From positions 3,713,081-3,777,080 of the forward strand of contig NC_009012.1 in NCBI RefSeq assembly GCF_000015865.1: DNA of 64,000 bases. Direction: 5' to 3'. Positions 1-9,777 of the stretch are shown piece by piece. The notes under the pieces are model-generated. The model was not told the DNA's origin. It ran no database searches and was given only the letters and a program-made list of their open reading frames with translations. Position 1 is the stretch's first letter. The number at the start of each line of letters is the position of its first letter. The stretch comes from Acetivibrio thermocellus ATCC 27405. Lineage in GTDB: Bacteria; Bacillota; Clostridia; Acetivibrionales; Acetivibrionaceae. Position numbers and translations under genes: made by a program.

Positions 1-1046
1 TTTCGGACAATATTCCGGTTGCAAAGTAGCAGACATCCCACAAGCGGATGTTAATTTCACTTAGGTCAAAATCGATAAATCCGCTTACCTCGTCGCCTTC
101 AAACAAAATATTGCTCGGGTTTGGATCCCTGTGAATAAGTTGTTTGGGTAATTTACCATATAATGCTCCAAAGTTTTCGATATAATCATCAAAAAGCCGT
201 CATCAATTCCCATGCTCCATTGAATGTTTTGTTTTCTGACAGCAGGCAGGGTCCAGTCGGTGACGTTTTTACAGAGGTCTACTTCATCCGGTGAAAAGTC
301 TTTTTGTATTGCCTTTAATGCCTTGCAATTCCTTTTCCGTACTTCTCACCAAATTTGACGCGATTGTCACCAAACCTGTCGGACTTAGGAAGCGGACTTC
401 CCGCAAATCCCCGGGTCAGGATAAAGATATCTTTGCCGTCCACATATTCTTCCCCGGTTTTCGTTAATATGGGCAGAGAAGAAAATCCTTGCCTGTGAAA
501 TTCTTTAGAAATTTTTATTTTTTTGAGCAGTAATTCACGTTTTCCGGTCTTCAGAAAATAATCGCTTCCTACTGACCAGATGTTTCCTGAGACTTTTGAA
601 CCGTTCGAAAGATAAACATCACTAACAGGCAGATTTTTTTCAATATCCCAGTTTTCCAAAATCGTTCGAAGTTCTTTTTCGGTATACATGTTAACTACCT
701 CCGGTTTTTTTTCTGGTTTGTGTTCCTGATAAATGCTAAGATACTTTTTCGGAGAGCAACCATACATCTTTACAAAGGCCTTGTAAAATCCTGCATAGGT
801 GTCAAAACCGTACTCAAGTACCACGTCAATCGCTTTACGGCTGCAAGCGATTTCGGCGAGAGCATGATCAAGACGGCACTTTAAAATGTATTCCGCAATT
901 GAAGAACCCATAACCCACGAAAATAAGCGGTAATAATGGTAGGTTGAATAATTTGCCATTTTTGTGAGTTCTTCAGCTGTAATGTCCGTCTTTAGATTTT
1001 GCTCAATGTATTCCAGTGCGGTTTTGATTACTTCAGGGTACTGCAT
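1..1046 (-). pseudogene. AraC-type regulator fused to an aminoglycoside-phosphotransferase-like domain, disrupted by two frameshifts; 3' end off the window
   Basis: The 5' part, from the ATG at 1046 (AAGGAGG six bases upstream), encodes an AraC/HTH_18 DNA-binding domain over roughly residues 1-110. It ends in the typical GCSPKKYLS segment. A linker with the start of a kinase fold follows, then a stop at 315-317. Reading on in other frames recovers a clear phosphotransferase (APH) C-lobe: LIHRDPNPSNILF is the catalytic loop and GFIDFDLSE the metal-binding loop, running off the window at base 1. Two shifts separate the pieces, one near 315-330 and one at the A5 run 191-195; adding one base at each restores a continuous protein. 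AraC-APH fusions occur in Firmicutes and may respond to or modify small molecules. I read this copy as inactive, or as a sequence with two homopolymer errors. Confidence 0.75.
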
Positions 1047-1212
1047 GGTGTGCCTCCTTTCCCGTACGGTAGTTTCAGTATACAATATCAATTATATAAA
1101 AACATTTCCTGCATTGCGATTATGAGTGTTGGATAATATATCGGCATCTCAAAACAGGCTTCGGATTTATTCAAAAATATTTCTTTTTATTTGTTATATT
1201 CTTGACTAATTG

Positions 1213-1259
1213 GTCTATTTAGTATAGACTAATAATGTGGAGTCTATATTGAATAGACT
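1213..1259 (+). promoter_or_regulatory. Promoter with two BlaI-type operator dyads
   Basis: Two perfect inverted repeats lie just upstream of the blaI-like gene: GTCTAT-5nt-ATAGAC at 1213-1229 and AGTCTAT-5nt-ATAGACT at 1241-1259. Their centres are 29 bp apart. A TTGACT -35-like hexamer at 1202-1207 places the RNA polymerase site over the first dyad, and the second lies between it and the ribosome site AGGAGG at 1260. BlaI/MecI repressors bind paired dyads of this kind in their own promoters. Autorepression is inferred. Confidence 0.7.
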
Positions 1260-1272
1260 AAGGAGGATTGGA

Positions 1273-1635
1273 ATGAAGGAATACAAACTTGCAGAAAGTG
1301 AAAAAAAGTTTGCGGAATTAATTTGGCAGAACGAGCCCATTGGCTCCGGCGAGCTTGTGAAGCTGTGTGAAAAAGAAATGAACTGGAAAAAGTCCACAAC
1401 ATACACTGTACTTAAAAAGTTGTGTGAAAAAGGTATTTTTCAAAATAAAGACGCTGTGGTTACATCTCTGATTTCAAGGGATGAATATTACTCCAGGCAA
1501 AGCGTGCGTTTTGTTGAAGATACCTTTGGAGGCTCCTTGCCGAAGTTTCTGACAGCTTTTATCAGTGGCAAAAAGATTAGCAGACAGCAGGTCGAAGAGC
1601 TAAAAAGGCTGATTGACGAGTACAAGGAGGACTAA
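1273..1635 (+). CDS. BlaI/MecI-family transcriptional repressor
   Basis: This is a 120-residue winged-helix protein of the BlaI/MecI/CopY (Penicillinase_R) family, matching the usual length. The segment WKKSTTYTVLKKLCEKG is the recognition-helix region. The C-terminal third (KKISRQQVEELKRLIDEYKED) resembles the dimerisation end that is cut when the partner sensor is activated. I chose ATG 1273 because AAGGAGG precedes it; an upstream in-frame GTG at 1237 would start inside the operator. The stop lies 2 bp before the M56 sensor gene, so the two are co-transcribed. In known systems the repressor is released when the membrane protease senses beta-lactam or another envelope signal; the signal here is unknown. 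Confidence 0.9.
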   Translation: MKEYKLAESEKKFAELIWQNEPIGSGELVKLCEKEMNWKKSTTYTVLKKLCEKGIFQNKDAVVTSLISRDEYYSRQSVRFVEDTFGGSLPKFLTAFISGKKISRQQVEELKRLIDEYKED

Positions 1636-1637
1636 TA

Positions 1638-3824
1638 ATGAGTGAACTGTTTCTCACTGTTTTAAGGATGAGTCTTACGGCAAGTTATGTAATACTTTGC
1701 GTGATGGTTGTAAGGCTATTGCTGAAAAAAGCTCCAAAGGTCATATCTTATGCTTTGTGGGCTGTGGTGGCTTTTCGCCTTGTGATTCCTTTTTCCTTTG
1801 AAAGCATGTTTAGTATTTTGCCGTCGAGAACAAATACTGTGCCGGTTCGTCATGAAGTAATCTATTACCAAAGTTCCCAGACTGACAGCGGGCAGGATGT
1901 GGGAGATTCATTAGCAGATTCATTTGCAAATGTACTGCGTTCTGACAAGTCCTCAATTGTTTCCAATGTTAAAGAAAGTATAAATCCGTTGGAGAATTTT
2001 ATAGAGACAGGAACATACATATGGCTTTTGGGAATAATGGCATTACTTGTTTATAATTTAGCATCATTTTTAAAGCTAAAGAGACAGCTTAAAAGCGCAC
2101 AGTTAATAGATAAAAATATCTATGAGGCCAAAAATCTGAAAACACCTTTTGTAATGGGAATAATAAAACCTAAAATATATTTGCCTGCCGGGCTTGACGA
2201 CACCGAAAGAAGCTATATTTTGATACACGAGCAAACTCATATCAATCGAAAAGACTACATAATAAAAATATTGGCTTTCTTAATCTCATCCGTGCATTGG
2301 TTTAATCCCCTCGTGTGGCTTGCATTTGTATTAATGAGTACGGATATGGAATTATCCTGTGACGAAAAAGTGCTGAAAATTATGGGAGAGAATATTAAAA
2401 AGCCCTATGCCAATTCATTGTTGTCGCTTGCAACTGAAAGGCATATCCTAAATGGCGGTGCCCTGGCTTTTGGCGAGGGAAATATAAAAAGAAGGATAAA
2501 AAATGTATTAAACTACAGGAAATTTCCCCTTTGGGTGATTATTGTATCAGTGATAATTGTAATTGCAGCAGGAATTGCACTGGCTACAAATCCTAAGCCG
2601 GAAGAACCTGTTGAACAGAAAGAAAATGAAAAGAATTTGGTAGAAAGTCCTTTGGGCACAAAAGTGCAAATTGAATTTCTCTCCGACAACATGGGCTTTA
2701 AGTCCGCAGACAAGTTTGAGACAGACGATTCAAAAATATTTGCATTCATTGATTCAACACTTAGAAACAGCTTAACGCCTGCAAAAGAAAATGATTTGGA
2801 AAACAATCATACCAACCGCTATTTACTAAAATTATCCAATGAGACGGTCGAATACAGCTGTGAACTTTACTACGACACGCTGTATGACAAAGCCTATATT
2901 GCCAAAGACGGAGGACTTTACGAAGCAAGCACGGATTTTGCCCGTTATATTGATTCGTTTTTGGAAAATAGAAACATTAACATTTATATAGACAACGCCG
3001 ATGCTGTGGAACTGTTTAAAAAATACGGATGGACCCTTGATTATCAGATTAACGCAATGGAAAACAAACTCAATGACATAAAAGCATTATCAAGTTTTAA
3101 TCCTAACGCATATTATTTTGCTTACAACAACGAACTTTCAAAAGATATCGGCCTTGATATGAGCGAATACTCCAACACGCCCAATATTGAGGTTGAAGTA
3201 TACAGGATTCATGAAAGTATGCCCCAGGAGTTTTATCCGATACAGAATTGCAGAGGGATTGTCGTAAAAAAAGGAGGCAAAATAATCGGCGCATTCATCA
3301 GTGCCGGTCGGCACAGCACTTTGAACGCCTGCAGTCTGAATGGGAACAGCTTTGAAAAAGTGACGGGCAAAACATTTAATGAATGGCTTGAGGAAATGGT
3401 TCGGCCTGACGAGATTGAGGCAAGACTTGCAAAGCTTACACCCGAGCAGGTTATTGAAGAATATTTCACGGCGCTTGACAAAAAGAACATTGAAGTGGCA
3501 AAACGTTGTATCTCTAAAAAAACCTTGTTGGAAAGTCTGACGGCAAATATGGAGAACAGTGAATTGTTTAATGAAAGTCTGGTATTGCCTTTGGCGGGTG
3601 GCGGTATTGGTGCAAAATCAAATTTTGACAATCTGAAATCTGCAAAATTGTTAAAGGTTGAATTGATTGAAGAACCTGACAAATACACAAAGATTTTCAG
3701 AGTAACGGTGGATTTGAAATATAAAAAAGAAGTAATACTTAGCAACGGCAAGCAGGATTGGGACTGCCACATGATTTATGAAACTCCGCAGACGGGATGG
3801 AGAATAGAAGGATTCGGACATTAA
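1638..3824 (+). CDS. BlaR1/MecR1-like M56 membrane metallopeptidase sensor with an atypical extracellular region
   Basis: The 728-residue protein has about five membrane segments, near residues 8-28, 35-52, 127-145, 210-232 and 298-316. The zinc protease motif HEQTH is at residues 197-201, followed by a downstream MELSCDEKV segment, as in peptidase family M56. In BlaR1 and MecR1 the protease cleaves the BlaI/MecI repressor after a penicillin-binding sensor domain is acylated. Here the roughly 410 residues after the last membrane helix show no SxxK / SxN / KTG set. They contain unassigned sequence and, at the end (LTPEQVIEEYFTALDKKN), a segment like NTF2/DUF4829-type domains. The pair is therefore probably an envelope-stress switch with a non-beta-lactam input; that is inference. 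AAGGAGG precedes the ATG. Confidence 0.85.
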   Translation: MSELFLTVLRMSLTASYVILCVMVVRLLLKKAPKVISYALWAVVAFRLVIPFSFESMFSILPSRTNTVPVRHEVIYYQSSQTDSGQDVGDSLADSFANVLRSDKSSIVSNVKESINPLENFIETGTYIWLLGIMALLVYNLASFLKLKRQLKSAQLIDKNIYEAKNLKTPFVMGIIKPKIYLPAGLDDTERSYILIHEQTHINRKDYIIKILAFLISSVHWFNPLVWLAFVLMSTDMELSCDEKVLKIMGENIKKPYANSLLSLATERHILNGGALAFGEGNIKRRIKNVLNYRKFPLWVIIVSVIIVIAAGIALATNPKPEEPVEQKENEKNLVESPLGTKVQIEFLSDNMGFKSADKFETDDSKIFAFIDSTLRNSLTPAKENDLENNHTNRYLLKLSNETVEYSCELYYDTLYDKAYIAKDGGLYEASTDFARYIDSFLENRNINIYIDNADAVELFKKYGWTLDYQINAMENKLNDIKALSSFNPNAYYFAYNNELSKDIGLDMSEYSNTPNIEVEVYRIHESMPQEFYPIQNCRGIVVKKGGKIIGAFISAGRHSTLNACSLNGNSFEKVTGKTFNEWLEEMVRPDEIEARLAKLTPEQVIEEYFTALDKKNIEVAKRCISKKTLLESLTANMENSELFNESLVLPLAGGGIGAKSNFDNLKSAKLLKVELIEEPDKYTKIFRVTVDLKYKKEVILSNGKQDWDCHMIYETPQTGWRIEGFGH

Positions 3825-3897
3825 AGATTGTAAGTTATAAAATACCCAATTTTATAAAAGAAAGTTTTATAAAAGAAAATTAATTTACGACTTTATA

Positions 3898-3942
3898 CCC
3901 TTGACGTGTGTTTTTTGACAACATATCAAGGGTTTATTTTTT
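3898..3942 (+). terminator. Rho-independent terminator after the M56 gene
   Basis: A 7-bp stem, CCCTTGA (3898-3904) with TCAAGGG (3926-3932), closes a 21-nt loop and is followed by a T-rich run at 3933-3942. It lies 74 bp after the M56 stop and before the next promoter. The loop is long, so efficiency is uncertain. Confidence 0.6.
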
Positions 3943-3954
3943 GCTAATTACCAT

Positions 3955-3983
3955 TTGACAATGTGAATTGAGTTTGATAATAT
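3955..3983 (+). promoter_or_regulatory. Vegetative promoter of the ABC exporter operon
   Basis: TTGACA (3955-3960), a 17-bp spacer and TAATAT (3978-3983) make a near-consensus sigma-A promoter about 230 bp upstream of the first ABC gene. The intervening leader holds only a weak 71-codon frame, which I do not accept as a gene. Confidence 0.7.
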
Positions 3984-4210
3984 ATTCTAACCGTGTTTTA
4001 CTGAAACTATGGATTTACGGTAATATTAGTACATATATTCAGCCACGGATTGGCAGTAAAAACGGTAAAAATCGAAAGATATAGCCAAATAAATGAAAAG
4101 AACCTGAAAGATGGGTTAATAATTCCTATAAATGCGAAAAAACGAGTAGTGTTTGTCATGAAACTTGATGATGAACAATACTCATTTTTTAATGGAGGGA
4201 TTGGGCTGAT

Positions 4211-5956
4211 ATGGTTAAAGATCTGGCACGAAGCATTCGTGAGTACAAAAAAGTATCAATTATAACTCCCATACTGATAAGCCTGGAAGTGGTGATTGAA
4301 TGCATAATCCCATTCATCACTGCGACTTTGGTTAACAAAATCAAAAGCGGATGTGAATTAAACACAATTATCAACTATGGTATAGTCTTGATTATCATGG
4401 CATTTCTGTCGTTGATGTTCGGTGCGATTGCAGGCTCAACCGCTGCCACTGCGTCCTGCGGGTTTGCAAAGAATTTAAGAAAAGATATGTTCTATAGTAT
4501 TCAGAACTATTCTTTTGAAAATATCGACAAATTCATGACATCTTCACTGATTACCCGTATGACCACCGATGTTACCAATGTGCAGCATGCGTATATGATG
4601 CTCATTCGAGTGGCGGTTCGCGCTCCTTTAATGTTGATTTTTGCATTTGTAATGGCATTTGTAATGGGCGGGCGCATGGCATGGATTTTCCTGGTTGTCG
4701 ATCCGTTCCTTGCAATTGGCCTTAGTGTTATAATTTACAAAGCATTGCCTTTGTTCAGAAAAGTGTTTAAAAAATATGACGCTTTAAACCGTTCCATTCA
4801 GGAAAACATTAAAGGTATGCGTGTTGTAAAATCTTTTGTCCGCGAGGACTATGAGCAAAAGAAATTTGATGCGGCGGCGGAAGATGTGTGCGCGGACTTT
4901 ACAAGAGCGGAACGTATTTTGGCTTTTAACGGCCCCTTGATGCAGTTTTGCATGTATGTAGTCATGGTTTTCGTTTTGTCCTTTGGTTCCTATACGATTA
5001 TCACCAGCCGGGGATTGGATTTTGATATCGGGCAGTTTTCAGCCATATTGACATACAACTTTATGATTTTAATGAGCCTTATGATGCTTTCCATGGTGTT
5101 TGTAATGATTACCATGGCCGGTGAATCCGCAAAGCGTATTGTTGAAGTAATTAATGAGAAAAGTACGATGACAAATCCGGAAAACCCGATTTATACGGTA
5201 AAAGATGGTTCAATATCCTTTGAGAATGTAAGTTTCAAATATTCCGAAAAGGCAGAAAGAATGACGCTGGAAAATATAAATTTGGAGATTAAATCCGGGG
5301 AAACCATCGGAATTATAGGGGGCACAGGTTCTTCAAAGACGACTCTTGTCCAGCTGATTCCACGTTTGTACGACGCTACCGAAGGAGTTGTGAAAGTAGG
5401 GGGCGTGGATGTAAGAAATTATGATTTGGAAACTTTGCGCAATGAAGTTGCCATGGTGCTGCAGAAAAATGTCCTGTTTTCCGGAACCATCAAGGAAAAT
5501 CTTCGCTGGGGAAACAAAGATGCCACGGATGAAGAATTGATAGAGGCTTGCAAGCTTGCTTGTGCCCATGAATTTATCAGTCAATTTCCCAAAGGCTATG
5601 ATACCTATATTGAGCAGGGCGGTACCAATGTGTCGGGCGGACAGAGGCAAAGACTCTGTATTGCAAGGGCGCTTCTGAAAAAACCCAAAATATTGATTCT
5701 GGATGATTCCACCAGTGCCGTGGATACCAAGACTGATGCAAAAATTCGCAAGGCACTTAAAAATTACATGCCCGAGACAACCAAGATAATTATCGCCCAG
5801 AGAACGGCTTCTGTTGAAGATGCAGACAGAATTATAGTAATGGATGGCGGAACCATAAACGGAATCGGAACCCATGAGCAGTTGCTGGCTGAGAATACAA
5901 TCTACAGGGAAATATATTTTTCTCAAAACAAGGCAGGTGTGGAAAGTGGAAAATAA
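4211..5956 (+). CDS. ABC exporter subunit with degenerate ATPase site (LmrC/YheI-like half-transporter)
   Basis: This 581-residue protein has an N-terminal six-helix exporter domain and a C-terminal nucleotide-binding domain. Walker A is GGTGSSKTTL near residue 370, the signature is NVSGGQRQRL near 473, and Walker B is ILILDDSTSA near 496. The catalytic Glu after Walker B is Asp here. That is the hallmark of the non-catalytic half of heterodimeric exporters such as LmrCD, BmrCD and TM287/288. The next gene starts before this one ends and has the canonical LDEATS, so the two form one complex, exporting drugs, lipids or peptides. ATG 4211 is preceded by GGAGGG at about 10 bases. The substrate cannot be told from sequence. 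Confidence 0.9.
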   Translation: MVKDLARSIREYKKVSIITPILISLEVVIECIIPFITATLVNKIKSGCELNTIINYGIVLIIMAFLSLMFGAIAGSTAATASCGFAKNLRKDMFYSIQNYSFENIDKFMTSSLITRMTTDVTNVQHAYMMLIRVAVRAPLMLIFAFVMAFVMGGRMAWIFLVVDPFLAIGLSVIIYKALPLFRKVFKKYDALNRSIQENIKGMRVVKSFVREDYEQKKFDAAAEDVCADFTRAERILAFNGPLMQFCMYVVMVFVLSFGSYTIITSRGLDFDIGQFSAILTYNFMILMSLMMLSMVFVMITMAGESAKRIVEVINEKSTMTNPENPIYTVKDGSISFENVSFKYSEKAERMTLENINLEIKSGETIGIIGGTGSSKTTLVQLIPRLYDATEGVVKVGGVDVRNYDLETLRNEVAMVLQKNVLFSGTIKENLRWGNKDATDEELIEACKLACAHEFISQFPKGYDTYIEQGGTNVSGGQRQRLCIARALLKKPKILILDDSTSAVDTKTDAKIRKALKNYMPETTKIIIAQRTASVEDADRIIVMDGGTINGIGTHEQLLAENTIYREIYFSQNKAGVESGK

Positions 5957-7844
5957 TGTCAAGAAAAACAAAAAATCGATTGTGCTTCGATTGTTCAAAG
6001 ATATATTGGAGTTTTACCCGGTAATGTTACCGGTTGCTATTGTGTGTATATTATTCAATGCGACTATCAGCTCTATTCCGGCTGTATTTATGCAAAACGT
6101 GATTGCCATTGTGGAGAATAACTGGCGGACCGGAGACTGGAATGCGGTAGGGGGAAGGATATTATCCCTTGTTGCCGTATTGGTGGCATTTTACACGCTG
6201 TCGATCCTTAGCGGTATTGCATACAACCAGATGATGGCGATTATTACCCAGGGGACTTTGAAGAAATTCCGCTGCAAAATGTTTGCCAGGATGCAGACTC
6301 TTCCAATCAAGTATGTGGATACTCACAATCATGGTGACATTATGAGTGTTTACACCAATGATATTGATACGCTGCGCCAAATGATCTCCCAAAGCTTTCC
6401 GCAACTTTTATTGTCCGGTATTACGGTTCTTACCGTATTTTCCATCATGGTTTATTTTTGTTTGTGGCTGACGATTATTGTATTAATAGGTGTAATCGCA
6501 ATGTTTTTTGTTACAAGAAGGGTGGGCGGTGGTTCCGCCAAGTATTTCATCAGACAGCAGAAAGCCCTTGGACGCGTGGAAGGCTTTATAGAAGAAATGA
6601 TGAACGGACAAAAAGTAATAAAAGTATTTTGTCGCGAAGAGGAAGTCAAGAAAGATTTTGACAAACTCAATGAGGCTTTATTTGATGATGCAAGGAAAGC
6701 AAACCGCTATGCCAATATTTTAGCTCCGATTTTAAATAACATTGGTAATGTATTGTATGTTTTTGTTGCCATTACCGGCGGTGTTTTATTGGTTACAAAC
6801 GCGCCGAATGTAAGTCTTTCCGGACTTTCCATGGGAATCAGCATTGTCGTTCCTTTCCTTAACATGACAAAACAGTTTGTTGGCAATATAAACCAGGTGT
6901 CCCAGCAGATAAATGCGGTTATTATGGGGCTTGCCGGTGCGCAGCGGATTTATGAGCTGATTGACGAGGAACCGGAGCAGGATGACGGATATGTTACCTT
7001 GGTAAATGTCCGCGAAGAAAACGGTCAGTTGATTGAATGTGAAGAGAGAACGGGAATCTGGGCCTGGAAACATCCTCACAGCAGTGACGGCTCGGTAACG
7101 TATACGAAGCTCATGGGGGATGTGAGATTGTTTAACGTCGATTTCGAATATGAACCGGGAAAGTCTGTTTTGCATGATATCAGCCTTTATGCGAAGCCGG
7201 GTCAAAAAGTGGCGTTTGTCGGTGCCACCGGTGCCGGCAAGACCACAATTACGAATTTACTTAATCGCTTTTATGATATTGCCGACGGTAAAATACGTTA
7301 TGACGGTATTAATATCAACAAAATCAAAAAATCGGATCTTCGCCGCGCCGTTGGTATAGTACTTCAGGATACCAACCTTTTTACCGGTACCGTAATGGAC
7401 AATATCCGCTACGGCAAACTGGATGCCACTGATGAAGAGTGTATTGCGGCCGCAAAACTTGCAGGTGCCGATGACTTTATACGCCGTTTGCCCGACGGAT
7501 ATTATACAATGCTTACTGAAAACGGGGCAAATCTGTCCCAGGGACAGAGACAGTTGATTTCCATTGCGAGAGTGGCGGTTGCGGATCCTCCGGTTATGAT
7601 TTTGGATGAAGCGACATCTTCCATTGATACAAGAACCGAGGCAATTGTTCAGCGGGGTATGGATGCTTTGATGGAGGGAAGGACTGTGTTTGTAATTGCC
7701 CATCGTCTGTCCACGGTTAAAAACGCCAATGTTATCATTGTGTTGGATCACGGACGTATCATTGAACGGGGCACTCACGAGGAACTGATAGCCCAAAAGG
7801 GTCAGTATTATCAACTCTACACAGGTGCTTTTGAGCTGGAATAA
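5946..7844 (+). CDS. ABC exporter subunit with canonical ATPase site (LmrD/YheH-like)
   Basis: The partner of the preceding gene has about 632 residues: an exporter transmembrane domain, then an NBD with Walker A GATGAGKTTI, signature LSQGQRQLIS and Walker B MILDEATSSI, so it carries the working catalytic Glu. Between the domains is an insertion rich in charged and aromatic residues (EERTGIWAWKHPHSS), typical of the longer half of these heterodimers. I chose GTG 5946 because AAGGCAGG lies 8 bases upstream; it overlaps the previous stop by 11 bp, suggesting translational coupling. A more upstream frame start at 5874 has no ribosome site. No regulator gene is adjacent. Confidence 0.88.
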   Translation: MENNVKKNKKSIVLRLFKDILEFYPVMLPVAIVCILFNATISSIPAVFMQNVIAIVENNWRTGDWNAVGGRILSLVAVLVAFYTLSILSGIAYNQMMAIITQGTLKKFRCKMFARMQTLPIKYVDTHNHGDIMSVYTNDIDTLRQMISQSFPQLLLSGITVLTVFSIMVYFCLWLTIIVLIGVIAMFFVTRRVGGGSAKYFIRQQKALGRVEGFIEEMMNGQKVIKVFCREEEVKKDFDKLNEALFDDARKANRYANILAPILNNIGNVLYVFVAITGGVLLVTNAPNVSLSGLSMGISIVVPFLNMTKQFVGNINQVSQQINAVIMGLAGAQRIYELIDEEPEQDDGYVTLVNVREENGQLIECEERTGIWAWKHPHSSDGSVTYTKLMGDVRLFNVDFEYEPGKSVLHDISLYAKPGQKVAFVGATGAGKTTITNLLNRFYDIADGKIRYDGININKIKKSDLRRAVGIVLQDTNLFTGTVMDNIRYGKLDATDEECIAAAKLAGADDFIRRLPDGYYTMLTENGANLSQGQRQLISIARVAVADPPVMILDEATSSIDTRTEAIVQRGMDALMEGRTVFVIAHRLSTVKNANVIIVLDHGRIIERGTHEELIAQKGQYYQLYTGAFELE

Positions 7845-8035
7845 AACATAAAATGAAAGGGACATTGCACAACGATTTGAATTTTTAATGATATTTATTC
7901 ATAGTCATCATATATGATATATGCTGAAGTTTTGATGTTTTATATTTGGAAATACTATTTTATAATTTAATTAATTTGTAATAATTTTGTAGTATATATA
8001 TAAACATTATTGAATCTGAAAAGATGGTGATATTT

Positions 8036-9466
8036 ATGTCAACAATTCACACAATCGAGCCGCGCAAAGTGTTTCACTGGTTTTATCAAATTAACCAGAT
8101 TCCGCGATGTTCCGGCAATGAAAAAAGAATCAGCGATTTTTTGGTGAATTTCGCCAGAGAAAGAAATCTGGAAGTTTATCAGGACGAACTTTACAACGTA
8201 ATCATCAAAAAGCCTGCAACTCCGGGCTATGAAAATGCGCCTGCCGTCATTATACAAGGCCACAGTGACATGGTCTGCATAAAAGGTGAAGGTTCCAACC
8301 ATAATTTTGACACGGATCCTATCGAAATGATTGTGGAAGGTGACATTTTAAGAGCGAACAACACAACCCTTGGCGGAGACGATGGGATTGCCGTTGCTTA
8401 CGGTTTGGCAATTTTGGATTCCGATGATTTAAAACATCCTGCCATTGAACTTTTGGTCACGACGAGGGAAGAGACGGGCATGGACGGGGCGATGGCTCTG
8501 ACCGGTGAACATTTAAGCGGGAAAATACTGCTTAACATTGATTCAGACGAGGAAGGTGTTTTTTTAGTCAGCTGTGCCGGCGGTGCAAACCAGATTGTTA
8601 CCTTCCCGTTAAAAAAGGAGAAGAAAAGAGGCACGGGCCTTAAAATTAAAGTTTCCGGCCTTAAAGGCGGCCACTCCGGAATGGAGATTGTCAAGCAAAG
8701 GGCAAACGCAATTAAACTTTTGGCCCGTATTTTGGACCAATGCAGGGACAAGGTTACTTTGGCAAAGATTACGGGTGGCAGCAAACATAATGCAATTCCA
8801 AAGGAAGCGGAAGCGGTTGTTTTGACAGAAGATTTGGAAGGCACGGTACGTATAGTAGAGTCCCTGGCAAAGGAATTGAAAGAAGAATACCGGGTGGAAG
8901 ACAGCGGACTTACTGTTACCGTAACGGAAGTTGGAGTTGAAGAAGTTTTCTTAAAGCAAATATCCAACGATGTAATTGATTTTCTGATGATGACGCCGGA
9001 CGGCGTTCAGTATATGTCAAAGGATATCGAAGGTTTGGTTCAGACGAGTGTCAACAATGCCGTGGTGGAAGAAAAAGAAGGGCGGCTCGTTGTTACAATA
9101 TCTCTCCGTTCTTCATCGGAAAGTTCTTTAAGAGAAATGTTAAACCGTGTAGCGCTGATTGCAAAAAGGACAAACGGGATGGCCAAAGAAAGCAATTTTT
9201 ATCCGGCATGGGAGTATGATGACAAGTCTGAAATAAGAAAAACGGCAGTCAGGGTTTATGAAGAGATGTTTGACAAAAAAGCAAAATTGACTGCGGTTCA
9301 TGCGGGACTTGAATGCGGTGTGCTCAAGAAAAAATTGCCTGATGTTGATATGATTAGTTTCGGGCCAAATTTATATGACATTCATACGGAAAAAGAGCAT
9401 CTTAGCATCTCATCGGTGGAAAGAGTTTGGAGATTTCTAATTCGTTTGCTTGAAGAGATAAAATAA
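8036..9466 (+). CDS. pepD: Aminoacyl-histidine dipeptidase (PepD, peptidase family M20C)
   Basis: This is a cytosolic zinc dipeptidase of about 476 residues, the usual length for PepD, which hydrolyses X-His dipeptides such as carnosine and has broad dipeptidase activity. Visible metal-site motifs are HSDMVC, GGDDGIAVAYG, REETGMDGA, NIDSDEEG and the C-terminal HAGLECG / DIHTEKEHLS. The GGHSGMEI segment marks the lid domain. I chose ATG 8036 over ATG 8024 because GGTGA sits five bases before it. It is probably monocistronic: 190 bp of AT-rich DNA separate it from the ABC operon, and 311 bp from cbiB. Confidence 0.92.
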   Translation: MSTIHTIEPRKVFHWFYQINQIPRCSGNEKRISDFLVNFARERNLEVYQDELYNVIIKKPATPGYENAPAVIIQGHSDMVCIKGEGSNHNFDTDPIEMIVEGDILRANNTTLGGDDGIAVAYGLAILDSDDLKHPAIELLVTTREETGMDGAMALTGEHLSGKILLNIDSDEEGVFLVSCAGGANQIVTFPLKKEKKRGTGLKIKVSGLKGGHSGMEIVKQRANAIKLLARILDQCRDKVTLAKITGGSKHNAIPKEAEAVVLTEDLEGTVRIVESLAKELKEEYRVEDSGLTVTVTEVGVEEVFLKQISNDVIDFLMMTPDGVQYMSKDIEGLVQTSVNNAVVEEKEGRLVVTISLRSSSESSLREMLNRVALIAKRTNGMAKESNFYPAWEYDDKSEIRKTAVRVYEEMFDKKAKLTAVHAGLECGVLKKKLPDVDMISFGPNLYDIHTEKEHLSISSVERVWRFLIRLLEEIK

Positions 9467-9777
9467 AGTGCAGCTTCAAAATGCAATACTTGCATAAACA
9501 GATAAAAATATATATAATGAACTATGTAATTGTGCAAATTCAATATTTTTGAGGATTTGGTGTTTTGATAGATTAAATTATTGATTAAACCAAGGTGGTT
9601 ATCCGTTGTATTTTTTATCATAAAATAAATATGGAAAGATAAATTGTAGAAGTTTTTTTGAGTAAATTTTGAGTAAATATAAAAGTTTTTGGATAACAGG
9701 TGTGCTTGGCGGCGTTGAGTTTAAATTACCGTGGTTGGGGATTTATCGGATACAAAAGGTATAGGGGGAAAAGTGTA
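9467..9777. other. AT-rich intergenic region before cbiB
   Basis: No gene is seen here. I looked for a cobalamin riboswitch ahead of the cobalamin genes and could not recognise the conserved B12 box or its flanking helices. The short palindrome ATGCAATACTTGCAT near 9481-9495 is too weak to be a terminator. The cbiB ribosome site (AGGGGGAA) lies at the right edge. Confidence 0.5.

Noticed and set aside
4050-4265. 71-codon frame with TTG start ahead of the ABC exporter
   Set aside because: It has no ribosome site, overlaps the exporter start in another frame and resembles no known leader; I treat it as untranslated leader.
7932-7966. Promoter for pepD (TTGATG with TATAAT)
   Set aside because: The spacing of 23 bp is too long for sigma-A; no better pair was found.
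9467-9777. Possible cobalamin riboswitch before cbiB
   Set aside because: The conserved B12 box and helices could not be found on either strand by eye.
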